Shown one piece after another: positions 1 to 9,945 of a stretch of DNA of 64,000 nucleotides; positions within the stretch are counted from its first letter, which is position 1, and each line of letters opens with the position of its first letter. The position numbers and the translations under genes were made by a program. Source of the DNA: Candidatus Omnitrophota bacterium (lineage in GTDB: Bacteria > Hinthialibacterota > Hinthialibacteria > Hinthialibacterales > Hinthialibacteraceae); contig QZKN01000180.1 in the NCBI GenBank assembly GCA_003598175.1, positions 108,577 through 172,576 of the forward strand, given 5' to 3'. The notes under the pieces are model-generated. The model did no database searches. It was not told the DNA's origin and saw only the letters and a list, made by a program, of their open reading frames with translations.

Positions 1-217
1 ATAACAACGTCCCGCCGATTCTCCCGAACGCATCGCATAGGACGCAAGAAATTGTGTTTCCAGATTCTCGTAATCATGGCGAGTATGGAGGGAATTCAAC
101 CGGCAATTTGGCTTCAACATGATTTCAATTGGAAATGCGGACTTCAAGGATCAAGGTTTGACATTCGCATCTCATTATACAAACTTTGTGCGAATCATGT
201 AGATCAACCGTATTGAA

Positions 218-3200
218 TTATTCGTTCTGCTTGCAGCCGGGTTTGTCCAACAGTTCACGGATTTTCTTGATCAGTTTTTCCGGACTCGCCGGTTTATGCA
301 CAAAATCGGCGTTTCCATTGAACGCCCCGCTGCGAATGATGGCGTCATCCGTATATCCCGACATGAACAGGATTTTCATATCGGGATATTTGACGGAAAG
401 TATCTCCGCCAGCTCCCGCCCGCTCATGCCGGGCATCACCAGATCGGTAAGGAGAAGATGGATGGGTTGAGGATTGGTTTCACATAGTTTCAACGCTTCG
501 GATCCGTAACTCGCGGCAATGACATGATATCCATACTCCTTCAACATGCGAATCATCAGATTCCTGACGATGGCTTCATCCTCGGTCAGCAGAATGGTCT
601 CCGTTCCGCGCAATGATTCCAGCGATTGTTTGGCTGGCGAACTCGCTTCCGATTGGCAGGCGGCGCAAGGAAGGTAGATTTCAAATGTCGTTCCTTTTCC
701 CGGCTGGCTGAATACCTGAATATCACCGCCGCTTTGTTTGACGATGCCGTAAACGGTGGAGAGCCCCAATCCTGTTCCTTCTCCCATCTTTTTCGTAGTA
801 AAGAACGGATCGAAAATACGTTTTTGCGTTTCCTCATCCATCCCACAACCGGTATCACGAATGGAAATGACGGCATAAGCGCCGGTTGGCACTTTGTTCG
901 ATAGGAACGGCGCATCTTCACGATTCCGTTGTTTCGTTTGGATAATCAATTTTCCCCCATTCGGCATCGCATCCCGCGCATTGACCGTCAGATTCATGAT
1001 AATCTGCTCCAGCTGGCCGGGATCCGCCTTGACCATTCCCAGGGAGGAATCCGGGAGGATGATCAACTCGATATTCTCATTGATGAGACGGCGCAGCATT
1101 CGATTCAGGTCCAAAATCAATGTGTTCAGGTCCAACAATTTGGGCTGAAGGATTTGCTTCCGGCTGAACGCCAACAATTGGCGGGTCAGCGAAGCCGCCC
1201 GCTCTCCCGCCTTCTTGATTTCACTGATCTCATCCCGCAAGGGATCGTTCTCTTTCAGGTCATTCAGGATGAGATCGCTGTATCCGAGAATCGCCATTAA
1301 TAAATTATTGAAGTCGTGCGCAATCCCGCCGGCCAATTTGCCGATGGCTTCCATTTTTTGGGACTGGCGCAGTTGTTCCTCCATATGCTTGCGTTCGGTG
1401 ATGTCTTCGAATACGGTGGCAAACCGGTTCGGCGCGGGAGAAAAGACGGATATGGCAAATTGTTTGCCCATGGGATCGAATGCGGTTTCAAACGATTGGG
1501 GTTGGCCGGTTTTCACGACCGTTTCGTAGTGATCCAAATAGGGCGGTTCGTCGGTTCCATACACAGCGGTTGCTTTTTTTCCCACGACGCTCTCTTTTTT
1601 CCTGCCCATGATGGATTCGAAAGCGGGATTTACATCGAGAATCACATAATCGGTGGCATTCCCGGCGCCATCATACAAAATTTCATGGAGCGCTGCTCCC
1701 TCTCTCATGGAAATGTAAAGAGAGCGGTATCGCTCTTCACTCAATGTCAACGCTTCATAATTTCGGCTGTTTCGCAATGCGATGGCGGCCAATCCGCCGA
1801 AAACGCGGGCCAGTTCCGCGTCATGTTCGTTGAATCCAGTTGCCTTATTGGCCAGACCCATCAATCCCACAACCTGGTCCTCGATAATCAAGGGCGCGAA
1901 CAAGACATTGTCCAATCGCACGTGGCCTTCGGGGATATACTCCATCCAATCACTGTAATGAAAATCATTTTCGTAGACCACTTTTTTTCGGTGATACGCA
2001 TCCGCCCGCAGTCCCCGAATCGGCATGGGTAAATTCGGATCAACCAAACAAGGCAACCCGCCGGCATCCAGAAATAACACCTCATTTTCGGCTCCATCCG
2101 CAGATAGCAATGCGATATATCCCGACGAAGCCTTGATCAGTTCCTTACAAATGCCGAACAGGTTTCGTGCAACCTTGTCAAATTGGCTGCTTTCGAGAAC
2201 CGCGCGGGAACCGGCCAAAAACGACAGAAATTCTTTTTGTTTTTGCCGGGAAATTTCAAGCGTCAGTTGCAATGCCTTTTCGTTTTTCTTGCGCGCCGTG
2301 ATATCTCGCCCTACACTGATGATACTTTCCATTTCCCCATTGTCGGCAATCACTGCCTCCGCGGACCACTCAAACCACCGCCACCCGTCTTTCGTACGCA
2401 TGCGCTCTTCGTGATTTGTGATGTGAGGGGGGGACTTTAATTTTTGTAAGGAAGAAAGAACTTTCGATTGATCTTCGGCAAGGATGAAATCGACAAAGGG
2501 CTGTCCTATCAATTCCGCTTCTGTTTTTCCAAAGGTCTTGCAATAATTCGGACTGACAAAAACCAGGCGATACTCATGATCGAATTCCACGATCAAATCC
2601 GTTTGATTTTCGACCAGCAAGCGGTATCGTTTTTCACTGGCGGCCAATGCTTTCAATGTTTGTTGCTGTGCCACGATGGTTCCGATCAATGTGGCCGCCG
2701 AATGGAGATGATTTTTTGCGATTTTAATTAGTTGCGGCGAGCGCGACCAATATGTTTTTGCCTGCTCCGGCAGTTCTTCGATCCTGATATGATAACGATA
2801 GGCAATCGCCTCCAACTTTTGTCGGTCTTGGGGAGGCTCCCCATATCCCATATTGATCGCGCCGATAATGTCGCCATTGGCTCGGATGGGAACGGAATAA
2901 ATACGAAGCCCGCCGCGACACGCGATATCCACCACGGCTCCCGTTTCCACACATTCCCGCGAACACTCCGTCCAGCAGGATTCATGGCAGTGCCAATTTC
3001 CGCTGGCGAGAGCTTGCTGTACGTCATCGGTGTTGCATAGCCGAAAGGATTTTTCATTCAGAAATCGGCACCAATGCGAATGCACGATGCCAAGGGCATA
3101 ATCTCCGTTTTTTTCATATACGGCGACGGATGTATCCAACAAATCGATCACGTCATTGACGATATCACTCAATTTTTCCTTGCCGATGGCATCCAGAATC

Positions 3201-3427
3201 AAACGGCAGGTGTTGAGCGCCGATAAATCAACGAATCCAGTCCGGCGTTCATCGGTTTTCGTAGCTGGATGGATTCCGGCTTTTTCCTCCGTCAAGCGAT
3301 TCCGTTGAGTTGAATTTACACGAGAGAATGGTTGATCGGAACAAGTATGATTCCATTCAACCTCATCCGAGATGATAGTATTGCCGTTTTGAGGCAAACT
3401 GCCTTTCGATGGTTCTGAACAAGCCAT
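218..3427 (-). CDS. Hybrid sensor histidine kinase with PocR, PAS, GAF and receiver domains
   Basis: This is a 1069-aa hybrid two-component kinase with no obvious membrane segment, so it probably senses a cytoplasmic signal. The order seen is a PocR-like sensory domain (about residues 60-240, with a cysteine-rich stretch HCHESCWTECSREC), PAS (about 265-380), GAF (about 410-560), a second PAS (about 565-690), a HisKA domain with the phospho-acceptor motif HDFNNLL, an HATPase domain (NARDAMPNGG, DTGCGMDEE, GTGLGLSTVYG), and a C-terminal receiver with its acceptor Asp in LLTDLVMPG. All catalytic motifs look intact. The ATG is preceded by a GAGGG ribosome site. No separate response regulator lies beside it, so the output partner is unknown. 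The cysteines in the PocR region could bind a metal or respond to redox state, which is inference. Confidence 0.93.
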   Translation of the reverse strand: MACSEPSKGSLPQNGNTIISDEVEWNHTCSDQPFSRVNSTQRNRLTEEKAGIHPATKTDERRTGFVDLSALNTCRLILDAIGKEKLSDIVNDVIDLLDTSVAVYEKNGDYALGIVHSHWCRFLNEKSFRLCNTDDVQQALASGNWHCHESCWTECSRECVETGAVVDIACRGGLRIYSVPIRANGDIIGAINMGYGEPPQDRQKLEAIAYRYHIRIEELPEQAKTYWSRSPQLIKIAKNHLHSAATLIGTIVAQQQTLKALAASEKRYRLLVENQTDLIVEFDHEYRLVFVSPNYCKTFGKTEAELIGQPFVDFILAEDQSKVLSSLQKLKSPPHITNHEERMRTKDGWRWFEWSAEAVIADNGEMESIISVGRDITARKKNEKALQLTLEISRQKQKEFLSFLAGSRAVLESSQFDKVARNLFGICKELIKASSGYIALLSADGAENEVLFLDAGGLPCLVDPNLPMPIRGLRADAYHRKKVVYENDFHYSDWMEYIPEGHVRLDNVLFAPLIIEDQVVGLMGLANKATGFNEHDAELARVFGGLAAIALRNSRNYEALTLSEERYRSLYISMREGAALHEILYDGAGNATDYVILDVNPAFESIMGRKKESVVGKKATAVYGTDEPPYLDHYETVVKTGQPQSFETAFDPMGKQFAISVFSPAPNRFATVFEDITERKHMEEQLRQSQKMEAIGKLAGGIAHDFNNLLMAILGYSDLILNDLKENDPLRDEISEIKKAGERAASLTRQLLAFSRKQILQPKLLDLNTLILDLNRMLRRLINENIELIILPDSSLGMVKADPGQLEQIIMNLTVNARDAMPNGGKLIIQTKQRNREDAPFLSNKVPTGAYAVISIRDTGCGMDEETQKRIFDPFFTTKKMGEGTGLGLSTVYGIVKQSGGDIQVFSQPGKGTTFEIYLPCAACQSEASSPAKQSLESLRGTETILLTEDEAIVRNLMIRMLKEYGYHVIAASYGSEALKLCETNPQPIHLLLTDLVMPGMSGRELAEILSVKYPDMKILFMSGYTDDAIIRSGAFNGNADFVHKPASPEKLIKKIRELLDKPGCKQNE

Positions 3428-3579
3428 GTACGTTTTCCCTCACCACAATTGCAATCTCACGCGGGTATTCGTTAGTCCGATTCTGTTTTATTATACCATC
3501 GGTTCATCGAATCTGAATGGAAATCCCTAAAAAAGTGAGGCAATCAAATAACAAGGCTGTATTCATTTTATGTAGAATG

Positions 3580-4323
3580 TTAACCGGATAATACCACCTG
3601 CCCATTGCGCATTTCCGGCACGATTTGGGTCTTATCCATTTTCACACACTCGGTCAGGTCGCCTCCCAATCCGATTGATTCCAGATAGCGCCCATGAAAA
3701 CACTGCTTCACCATATCCGACAGGCGGCCGCGATACAGTTCGAACAGATCGACGGCGGATCGTGCCGCGTCGGTCAATTCCACCGAGCCGTCCGGCGGCC
3801 CCAGCAACGATACGGCAATGCTCCCCAGGCAAACGGTGTCTTCCAGGCAATACATCCCCTCGCGGCCGGAAGCAACAAGCAAGATGGAGGCGTCCGGCTG
3901 CGTTCGCCATTCACTCAAACGGTTGCCGACGGCGGAACGATTGCTGAAACATGCGATCAACACCTGCTGTGCGCCCGCCGAGGCCGCCAGCGCTTTCGTC
4001 CCATTCGTGGTGAAATGGATAATCGTCTTGTCACGAACTTTTTTGGCCGTGAATTCATTCGGCGAGTTGCCCAAATCATATCCTTCGAGTTTGAATCCGT
4101 TTTTCTCCCCGCATAGAAGCGTGGGAATGCCCTGTTCCTGCAAGGTGGTATACAGCGCCCTCGCCGCCTGGTCGCTTTCTTGCGGAATGATCTTCTTCGC
4201 GCCTTTCGACAACGCTCTCACCATTACCGTCGTCGCGCGCAACACGTCCGCCACGACGAGAGTTTTTCCACTCATATCTCGATTTTTCAGCTCGTTCCAG
4301 GTAAATATAACATCCAACAACAC
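3580..4323 (-). CDS. comB: 2-phosphosulfolactate phosphatase (ComB family)
   Basis: The 247-aa protein matches the ComB family throughout, including the N-terminal DVLRATTVMVRAL segment and TTNGTKALAASAGA. The family dephosphorylates 2-phosphosulfolactate to sulfolactate, a step of coenzyme M synthesis in archaea that is also widespread in bacteria with less certain roles. Translation probably begins at a GTG (VLLDVIF...) with AAGGA about 8 nt upstream; the nearby ATG is out of frame. No comA or comC homologue is nearby, so the pathway in this organism cannot be inferred from context. It stands alone between the sensor kinase gene and the divergent sbcC-like gene. Confidence 0.85.
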   Translation of the reverse strand: MLLDVIFTWNELKNRDMSGKTLVVADVLRATTVMVRALSKGAKKIIPQESDQAARALYTTLQEQGIPTLLCGEKNGFKLEGYDLGNSPNEFTAKKVRDKTIIHFTTNGTKALAASAGAQQVLIACFSNRSAVGNRLSEWRTQPDASILLVASGREGMYCLEDTVCLGSIAVSLLGPPDGSVELTDAARSAVDLFELYRGRLSDMVKQCFHGRYLESIGLGGDLTECVKMDKTQIVPEMRNGQVVLSG

Positions 4324-4515
4324 GATTTCATCCTTCCGGTCGATTCCATTTTTTGGTGTAGGGGCCGGTTTTAAAACGATCCTCTACAATTGATAATCCA
4401 ACAATCATTCGTGGATTCCACTTTCATTGGAATCGATATTCGGATAATTTCAGGTAATATAGACCATATTTATTTTTAATAAACGTTCATGGTCGATTCG
4501 TCACGACAACGTAAC

Positions 4516-4532
4516 GCCGCCGTCTCGGCGGC
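4516..4532. repeat. 17-nt perfect palindrome, 7+3+7 (unit A)
   Basis: GCCGCCG-TCT-CGGCGGC is a perfect 7-bp inverted repeat with a 3-nt centre, lying between comB and sbcC. On the minus strand the centre reads AGA. Its architecture equals that of two other intergenic palindromes (12393 and 12489) and of an imperfect copy inside the hyfB-like gene (24190). Confidence 0.7.
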
Positions 4533-4576
4533 ATTCTCGGCAAATTTGGCAATACGCCGACGATACGAAAAATAAC

Positions 4577-7500
4577 ATGATCCCGATTCAATTGCGATTG
4601 CGAAATTTTCTTTCCTACGGCGAAGAGGTGGAGCCGCTCGATTTCACTACCTTTAAATTGGCCTGTTTGAGCGGGCGCAATGGGCATGGGAAATCCGCCC
4701 TGTTGGACGCCATGACGTGGGCGATTTGGGGAGAAGCGCGCAAAGCCGGCTTCAGCCGCACACCCGACGCGGATTTGATTCGTCTGGACGCGGAAGAAAT
4801 GGAGGTGGAATTCACCTTTCAACTGAACGGACGGGACTTTCAGGTTCATCGCAATGCGCGGCGGGGCAAACGCGCGGGAAAGTTGGAATTTCGCGGAAAA
4901 AAAGAGAACGGCAATGAATTTCTGGTTCTTACGGGAAGCAGCAAACGGGAAACGCAAAAACGCATTATCGACACGCTGGGGTTGGATTATAAAACCTTCA
5001 TCAATTCCTCGTTCTTACAGCAGGGAAAAGCGGACGAGTTCACGCGCCAGACGCCCGCCGAACGCAAGGAAATATTAGGCAATATACTCGGACTCGATTA
5101 TTACGATCGCCTGCTGGAAGAAACCAAACTGCGTTTGAACAATGGCCGCGCGGAACGAAAAACGATCGAAGAAATCCTTGCCGCGATCGATCAGGAATTG
5201 ACGGATGAAAACGAAGCGCGGCAGGAAGAAACCCGTCTGACCGGTGAAATCGGAGAAAAAGAAAACGTATTGGAACATCTGCAAATCGAAGAAAAGGTGT
5301 TGCGGGAAAAATGGACCGCTTTGCACGTCGAAAAGGAACGCATCGAGTCGCTGGCGCTGGAGGAAAAATCCCTGCGGCAACGGCAGGCCGAACTGACTCG
5401 GCTCGTCGAGAAGAACCACCGGGAACACACGGAATTTCGCGAATGGATTGCAAAGGAAGAGACGATCCAATACCAATTGAATCGTTTCGAACACGTCAAT
5501 CGTGAACTGAAACGTTTGTTGGAAGTGGAAGCGAAATACCGTCAACTCGAAAACCGCCGCCAGGCCATTGATCGCGAGATCGAGGCGACCCGCGCGCGTT
5601 TTCGCGAAGAGCTGGCCGCGTTCAAATCGGAGCGGGAACATCTCAATCAAAGCTTGAAAACCGCCCGTTTGATCATTGCCCAAAAAGAAGCGATCGAGAA
5701 AAATTACGCCGAATTCAAAAAAACAGAGGCGGAAGCACAGCGCCTGGAAACGTTGCGGCCCCGATACGAACAACTGGGCAAGGATATTCAACGCGCCGAA
5801 GCCGTCATCGAAAAAGAGCGGCAAGTCATTTCCGAAAAAATAGCGGAATTACGCGGACGCACCAAACGGATGGAAAGCCTGAAAAAAGAAATTGCCGACG
5901 CGCAGCGGAAATGCGAACGAATCTCCACGGTGGAGAGTGAATTGACTCGTTTACGGGACGAGATCAAAACCATTGAAGAGCAAGGCCAGCACCTCCGCGG
6001 ACGCATCGACCAATCCAAAGTCGAACGGGAGCGCCGCCTGCAAATGATCCATGAAAATGAGGAAAAAATCTCTCTGCTGCAACGCGGCAAAACGCAGGAA
6101 TGTTTTGTCTGTAAGCGGCCGTTGGACGAAAACGGAGTTCGTGAATTACAAAAAAACTACCAAACGGAAAATCAACGGTATCAATCGGAAGCCGCAGCAA
6201 TGGACAGGCAAATCGCCGAGGATGAACGGCAGCGGGATCAACTTATCCAGCAATACAAACAGCAGAAAATGATGATCGCCGAGAAAGAGAACGAATCGGC
6301 GCAACTCCGTTTTGAACGAGAGGCGTTGCTGATCAAAGAACAGGAACTCGGTCAACTGGCAACCGCACAGCAGGAAATCGAACAACTGACACGGCAATTG
6401 GAATCCGAATCATTCGCTGTTTCCGCGCGGCGGGATGCGGATCAACTCCGTAAAGTGATGCAGGAACTCGCGTACGAACCGGATCGGCATCAAACGGTCC
6501 GCGTTCACTTGCAATCGCAGCGAAAAAACGAAACGATGTGGGAACGCCTGCAGGAAGAGTCCAAAAAAGAAACCCAATATGAAATCCGCTTGAAAACAGT
6601 GGAAGAACGCATTGCGGAAATCGAACACATTCTTGAAAACCAGGACTTCGCCCATGCGGAACGCGCGGAATTGGCGCTTCTCGTCGGATCGATCAAACCA
6701 TTGACGGATGACTTGAACCAGCGCCAGTCGCTGCACGATGAACAACAGAAACTTCGCAATGCTCCCGGCGACTGGAATCGGGTTCAATATGCGAAAGAAC
6801 GCATCCCCGCATTGGAAAAGGAAATCGCCGAACATGAATCCCGCATGGAAGAAACACGTCATCATTTACTTGTGTTGGATGAACGACGCAAGCAACTCCT
6901 GCCCCGCCTGGATGAATTGAAGGAGACGGAAACACAATTGCAGGAGAAGGAAGCCGCTCGAAAAACGCTGCAAGAGGAACGGGATCGATTGAATCTTCGC
7001 CTCGGCGGCATCCGCGAAAAATGCGCGCGTTTCGAACAGCGTAAACAAGAACAGATCGAAAAGAAAATAAAGCGGGAGGACCTGCTGCGCGACGAACGGC
7101 TGTATGAAATACTGAAAAATGCATTCAGCCGCGACGGCATCCCCGCCATGATCGTGGAACAGTCGTTGCCGGAACTGCAGGAAGACGCCAATCGTATCCT
7201 GCACCGTCTCACGGACGGCGCTTGTTCGATCCGTCTCGAATCGCAGCGGGAAAAGAAATCCGGCGGCGTGGTGGAAACGTTGGACATTAAAATCAGCGAC
7301 GAAATGGGTACGCGGGATTACGAAATGTATAGCGGCGGGGAAGCGTTCCGCACCGATCTGGCGCTGCGCATCGCCCTGTCGCAACTGCTCTGCCGCCGCG
7401 CCGGCAGTCGCCTGCAGTTGCTCGTCATCGACGAGGGATTCGGCTCGCAGGACGTCGAAGGCTTGAATTCGATCGTGGAAGCGATTAACGATATTCAGGA

Positions 7501-7624
7501 CGAATTTGAAAAGATCCTGCTCGTTACGCATCTCGAGGAACTCAAAGAGAAATTCTTGACGCGCATCGAGGTGTATAAAGAGACAGGCATCGGATCACGT
7601 TTCACAATCGTTTATACGGCATAA
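4577..7624 (+). CDS. sbcC: SbcC/Rad50-type SMC-like ATPase
   Basis: The 1015-aa protein has the SbcC/Rad50 plan: an N-terminal ATPase half with Walker A (GRNGHGKSALLDAM), long Glu/Lys/Arg-rich coiled coils from about residue 170 to 850, a zinc hook in the middle (CFVC, about residue 510), and a C-terminal half with the ABC signature (MYSGGEAFRTDLALR) and Walker B (LLVIDEGFGSQD). With the Mre11-like nuclease SbcD it would process DNA ends and hairpins. The start is ATG, since the protein opens with the family sequence MIPIQLRLRNFLSYGEE, but no strong ribosome site is visible. SbcD, normally adjacent, is missing: the upstream neighbour is the divergent comB gene and the downstream one is a ThuA protein. 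Confidence 0.92.
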   Translation: MIPIQLRLRNFLSYGEEVEPLDFTTFKLACLSGRNGHGKSALLDAMTWAIWGEARKAGFSRTPDADLIRLDAEEMEVEFTFQLNGRDFQVHRNARRGKRAGKLEFRGKKENGNEFLVLTGSSKRETQKRIIDTLGLDYKTFINSSFLQQGKADEFTRQTPAERKEILGNILGLDYYDRLLEETKLRLNNGRAERKTIEEILAAIDQELTDENEARQEETRLTGEIGEKENVLEHLQIEEKVLREKWTALHVEKERIESLALEEKSLRQRQAELTRLVEKNHREHTEFREWIAKEETIQYQLNRFEHVNRELKRLLEVEAKYRQLENRRQAIDREIEATRARFREELAAFKSEREHLNQSLKTARLIIAQKEAIEKNYAEFKKTEAEAQRLETLRPRYEQLGKDIQRAEAVIEKERQVISEKIAELRGRTKRMESLKKEIADAQRKCERISTVESELTRLRDEIKTIEEQGQHLRGRIDQSKVERERRLQMIHENEEKISLLQRGKTQECFVCKRPLDENGVRELQKNYQTENQRYQSEAAAMDRQIAEDERQRDQLIQQYKQQKMMIAEKENESAQLRFEREALLIKEQELGQLATAQQEIEQLTRQLESESFAVSARRDADQLRKVMQELAYEPDRHQTVRVHLQSQRKNETMWERLQEESKKETQYEIRLKTVEERIAEIEHILENQDFAHAERAELALLVGSIKPLTDDLNQRQSLHDEQQKLRNAPGDWNRVQYAKERIPALEKEIAEHESRMEETRHHLLVLDERRKQLLPRLDELKETETQLQEKEAARKTLQEERDRLNLRLGGIREKCARFEQRKQEQIEKKIKREDLLRDERLYEILKNAFSRDGIPAMIVEQSLPELQEDANRILHRLTDGACSIRLESQREKKSGGVVETLDIKISDEMGTRDYEMYSGGEAFRTDLALRIALSQLLCRRAGSRLQLLVIDEGFGSQDVEGLNSIVEAINDIQDEFEKILLVTHLEELKEKFLTRIEVYKETGIGSRFTIVYTA

Positions 7625-7649
7625 CGACAATCAATTATTTCGGAGGAAC

Positions 7650-8942
7650 ATGATGGGTTCGACAAATTCACTATTTATTCGCGCAGGAATGGTACTGTGC
7701 CTGCTTCTCCTTGGATTGACCGTATCGTACGGCGCGGCGCCGGGAAAAATCCGGGTTCTCCTGTTTACCGGCGGCCATGATTTCGAGCAGGATGCCTTCT
7801 ATCAACTGTTTCAAGGGCATGACGACATCGAATACACGGAAGTGATCCAACCTCGCGCCAACGATGCGTTTACCAACGGCGCGGTTCAACGTTACGATGT
7901 CCTTGTATTTTACGATATGTGGCAGCCGATTTCCGAATCGCAAAAACAAGGACTTATGCAATTTCTAAAGGACGGCGGCGGACTCGTGGGATTGCATCAC
8001 TGCCTCGCTTCCTATCAGGATTGGCCGGAATTCTTGAACATCCTCGGCGGGAAATATCTGCTGGAGAATGGAACCATCGACGGAAAAGCGTACGGCGCGT
8101 CCAAATACAAACACGATGAGGAAATGAATATTTCCGTTGTCGACAAAAACCATTTCATCACCCAGGGCATTGAAGATTTCCAGATTCACGACGAGACCTA
8201 CGGTGATTTTTATACGAAACCTGATGCGCACGTTCTTTTGAAAACCGATCATCCCAACAGCAGCCTGAATCTGGCGTGGACGCAAAATTACGGGAAAGGC
8301 CGCAGCGTTTATATTCAATTGGGACACGATCATTTGGCCTATGAAAATCCCAATTATCGACGGTTGGTGACACAGGCGATTCGATGGGCGGCCCAGCGGC
8401 CGAATCCGATCTCTCTTTTCAACAACAACGATCTGACCGGATGGGAAGCGGAAGGGAATGCGGTCTGGACAGTGGAAGACGGAATTCTCATCGGCAAGCA
8501 AAATGAGAACGAAGAGCCCGGTGATTTATTGACAAAAGAAAGTTATCGCGATTTCATTCTCACGGTCGAATTCAAAGTGCAATGGCCGGCCAACACGGGC
8601 GTTTGGTTCCGCTACCAAAACGCGGATAAAGCCTATCAGGCGGATATTCTGGAATGGAAAAATCCGGTTTGCTGGACCGGAACGCTGTATTGTCCCGGGA
8701 AAATGTTTCTATCCATGAACGAAAACGAAAAATTGGTCAAAAAAGACGACTGGAACACCTTCGTCATCCACTGCCAGGGCGATCATCTGATCACGTATTT
8801 AAACGGTACGAAAGTATCCGACGTGTTCGATAAAAGTAGCGATCAGGGCAAGGTTGGTTTTCAAGTTCACGCAGGCAGCGAGTTCAAAGACATGGCTGTG
8901 TTGATTCGTAAAGTGGTTTTAATTCCGGAGGCGGAAGATTGA
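7650..8942 (+). CDS. Exported ThuA-like and DUF1080 (3-keto-disaccharide hydrolase-type) protein
   Basis: A signal peptide (about residues 1-29, ending near SYGAAPG) precedes a ThuA-like glutamine-amidotransferase-fold domain (about 30-245, with LLFTGGHDFEQDAFY and GGGLVGLHHCLASY) and a C-terminal DUF1080 concanavalin-like domain (about 255-425, ISLFNNNDLTGWEAEGN). Both families occur together in sugar-catabolic contexts, and DUF1080 members include 3-keto-glycoside hydrolases, so a periplasmic role in saccharide breakdown is likely but not shown. Two ATG codons are tandem. The second (7653) is better spaced from the GGAGGA site. It follows sbcC by about 25 nt. Confidence 0.88.
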   Translation: MMGSTNSLFIRAGMVLCLLLLGLTVSYGAAPGKIRVLLFTGGHDFEQDAFYQLFQGHDDIEYTEVIQPRANDAFTNGAVQRYDVLVFYDMWQPISESQKQGLMQFLKDGGGLVGLHHCLASYQDWPEFLNILGGKYLLENGTIDGKAYGASKYKHDEEMNISVVDKNHFITQGIEDFQIHDETYGDFYTKPDAHVLLKTDHPNSSLNLAWTQNYGKGRSVYIQLGHDHLAYENPNYRRLVTQAIRWAAQRPNPISLFNNNDLTGWEAEGNAVWTVEDGILIGKQNENEEPGDLLTKESYRDFILTVEFKVQWPANTGVWFRYQNADKAYQADILEWKNPVCWTGTLYCPGKMFLSMNENEKLVKKDDWNTFVIHCQGDHLITYLNGTKVSDVFDKSSDQGKVGFQVHAGSEFKDMAVLIRKVVLIPEAED

Positions 8943-8976
8943 AGATATCCTTCATTGAAAGTGATTGCGGCGAATA

Positions 8977-9477
8977 ATGCTATCGGCTGAAAATAACAGA
9001 GTCGAAACCATGGTCACGAAATTTCTCGAATCCCGTGGCGTTCGTTTTCGCATCAAGCCGCATGAAAACGATGTGTTTACCTGTGAAGACGCGGCGCGTG
9101 AACGCGGGGTGCGGCTTTCGCAAATCGTGAAGTGCATGATCGGGCGCGATCCGTCCGGCGATGTGCACGTCATGCTCATTCCCGGCGATACGATCCTGAA
9201 ATTGAAGCGCGTCCGGCAATTGGCGGGCGGGATTCGCATCGACTTGGTTCCGCCGGATACGATCGCGAAAGAAATGGGATTGATCGTCGGCGCTATTTCT
9301 CCCGTTCAACTCATTGGCCGCGCGAAATTCTACATGGACCATCACATTTTCAACGAAAAATGGGTGGATATCAGCGCCGGAATCCCCCGCGCCGGGATCG
9401 AACTCGCTTCGGAAGATTTATGCGCCGTTCTGTCGGCAATCCGCGGGGATATCATTTCCACGTCTCATTCATCATGA
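8977..9477 (+). CDS. YbaK/EbsC-type aminoacyl-tRNA deacylase-like protein
   Basis: This 166-aa protein has the YbaK/ProX editing-domain pattern: an N-terminal FLESRGVRFRIKPHE segment, then RLSQIVKCMIG (the conserved Lys of the family), VMLIPGDTILKLKRVRQLAGG and a C-terminal substrate-pocket region GAISPVQLIG. Family members hydrolyse mischarged tRNAs such as Cys- or Ala-tRNA(Pro). The track starts at a TTG (8965); I prefer the ATG at 8977. Its stop overlaps by 6 nt the stop region of the convergent gene at 9472. Confidence 0.8.
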   Translation: MLSAENNRVETMVTKFLESRGVRFRIKPHENDVFTCEDAARERGVRLSQIVKCMIGRDPSGDVHVMLIPGDTILKLKRVRQLAGGIRIDLVPPDTIAKEMGLIVGAISPVQLIGRAKFYMDHHIFNEKWVDISAGIPRAGIELASEDLCAVLSAIRGDIISTSHSS

Positions 9478-9933
9478 CTTCGCCGGCGGGCCAGGTTGGG
9501 GACGGAAAGAGCGTTCGACAACCTCATCGAAGCGGGTGGGAGAAAAAAGCGTTCCTAAAAACTGCTGCGCAAAACGATGCGATCTCTCTTCAATCGACGC
9601 CAATCGCCCGAAAAATCGGTGATACCATTTCCTCTCGATTTCGTACAATCCATTCAATTCCAGATGATCGTATAAACGTTGTGCGATATGTAAAAAATAC
9701 CACGGCCCGTAATATCCGACGTATTGCTGGCTGATCAGATTCAACCAATCTTCCATCGGCAGATAACGATAAATGATTATGGTCGGCGGATCGAATCGAT
9801 ATTCCGAAAAAACCAGCGGACGGGAGGCGTAACGATCGAGTTCCACGATGTCCAGTTTGACGTTCAATTCCTCGATCCATTCCAACAGACTTTCCGGCGT
9901 TACAAGTTCACGATCGAAAGGAAGCGGAAGCAT
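9472..9933 (-). CDS. Hypothetical protein, 153 aa
   Basis: I do not recognise this family. The protein is soluble-looking, rich in Tyr, Phe, Arg and Leu (WLNLISQQYVGYYGPWYF, AQRLYDHLELNGLYEIERKW), with no signal peptide or membrane segment. The composition suggests a compact mixed alpha/beta protein, possibly similar in size to metallopeptidase-like phage proteins, but no zinc motif is visible. It converges on the ybaK-like gene with overlapping ends. Its upstream side (9934-10080) carries the heptamer repeats. Confidence 0.6.
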   Translation of the reverse strand: MLPLPFDRELVTPESLLEWIEELNVKLDIVELDRYASRPLVFSEYRFDPPTIIIYRYLPMEDWLNLISQQYVGYYGPWYFLHIAQRLYDHLELNGLYEIERKWYHRFFGRLASIEERSHRFAQQFLGTLFSPTRFDEVVERSFRPQPGPPAKS

Positions 9934-9945
9934 GAGTTTTTAAAA

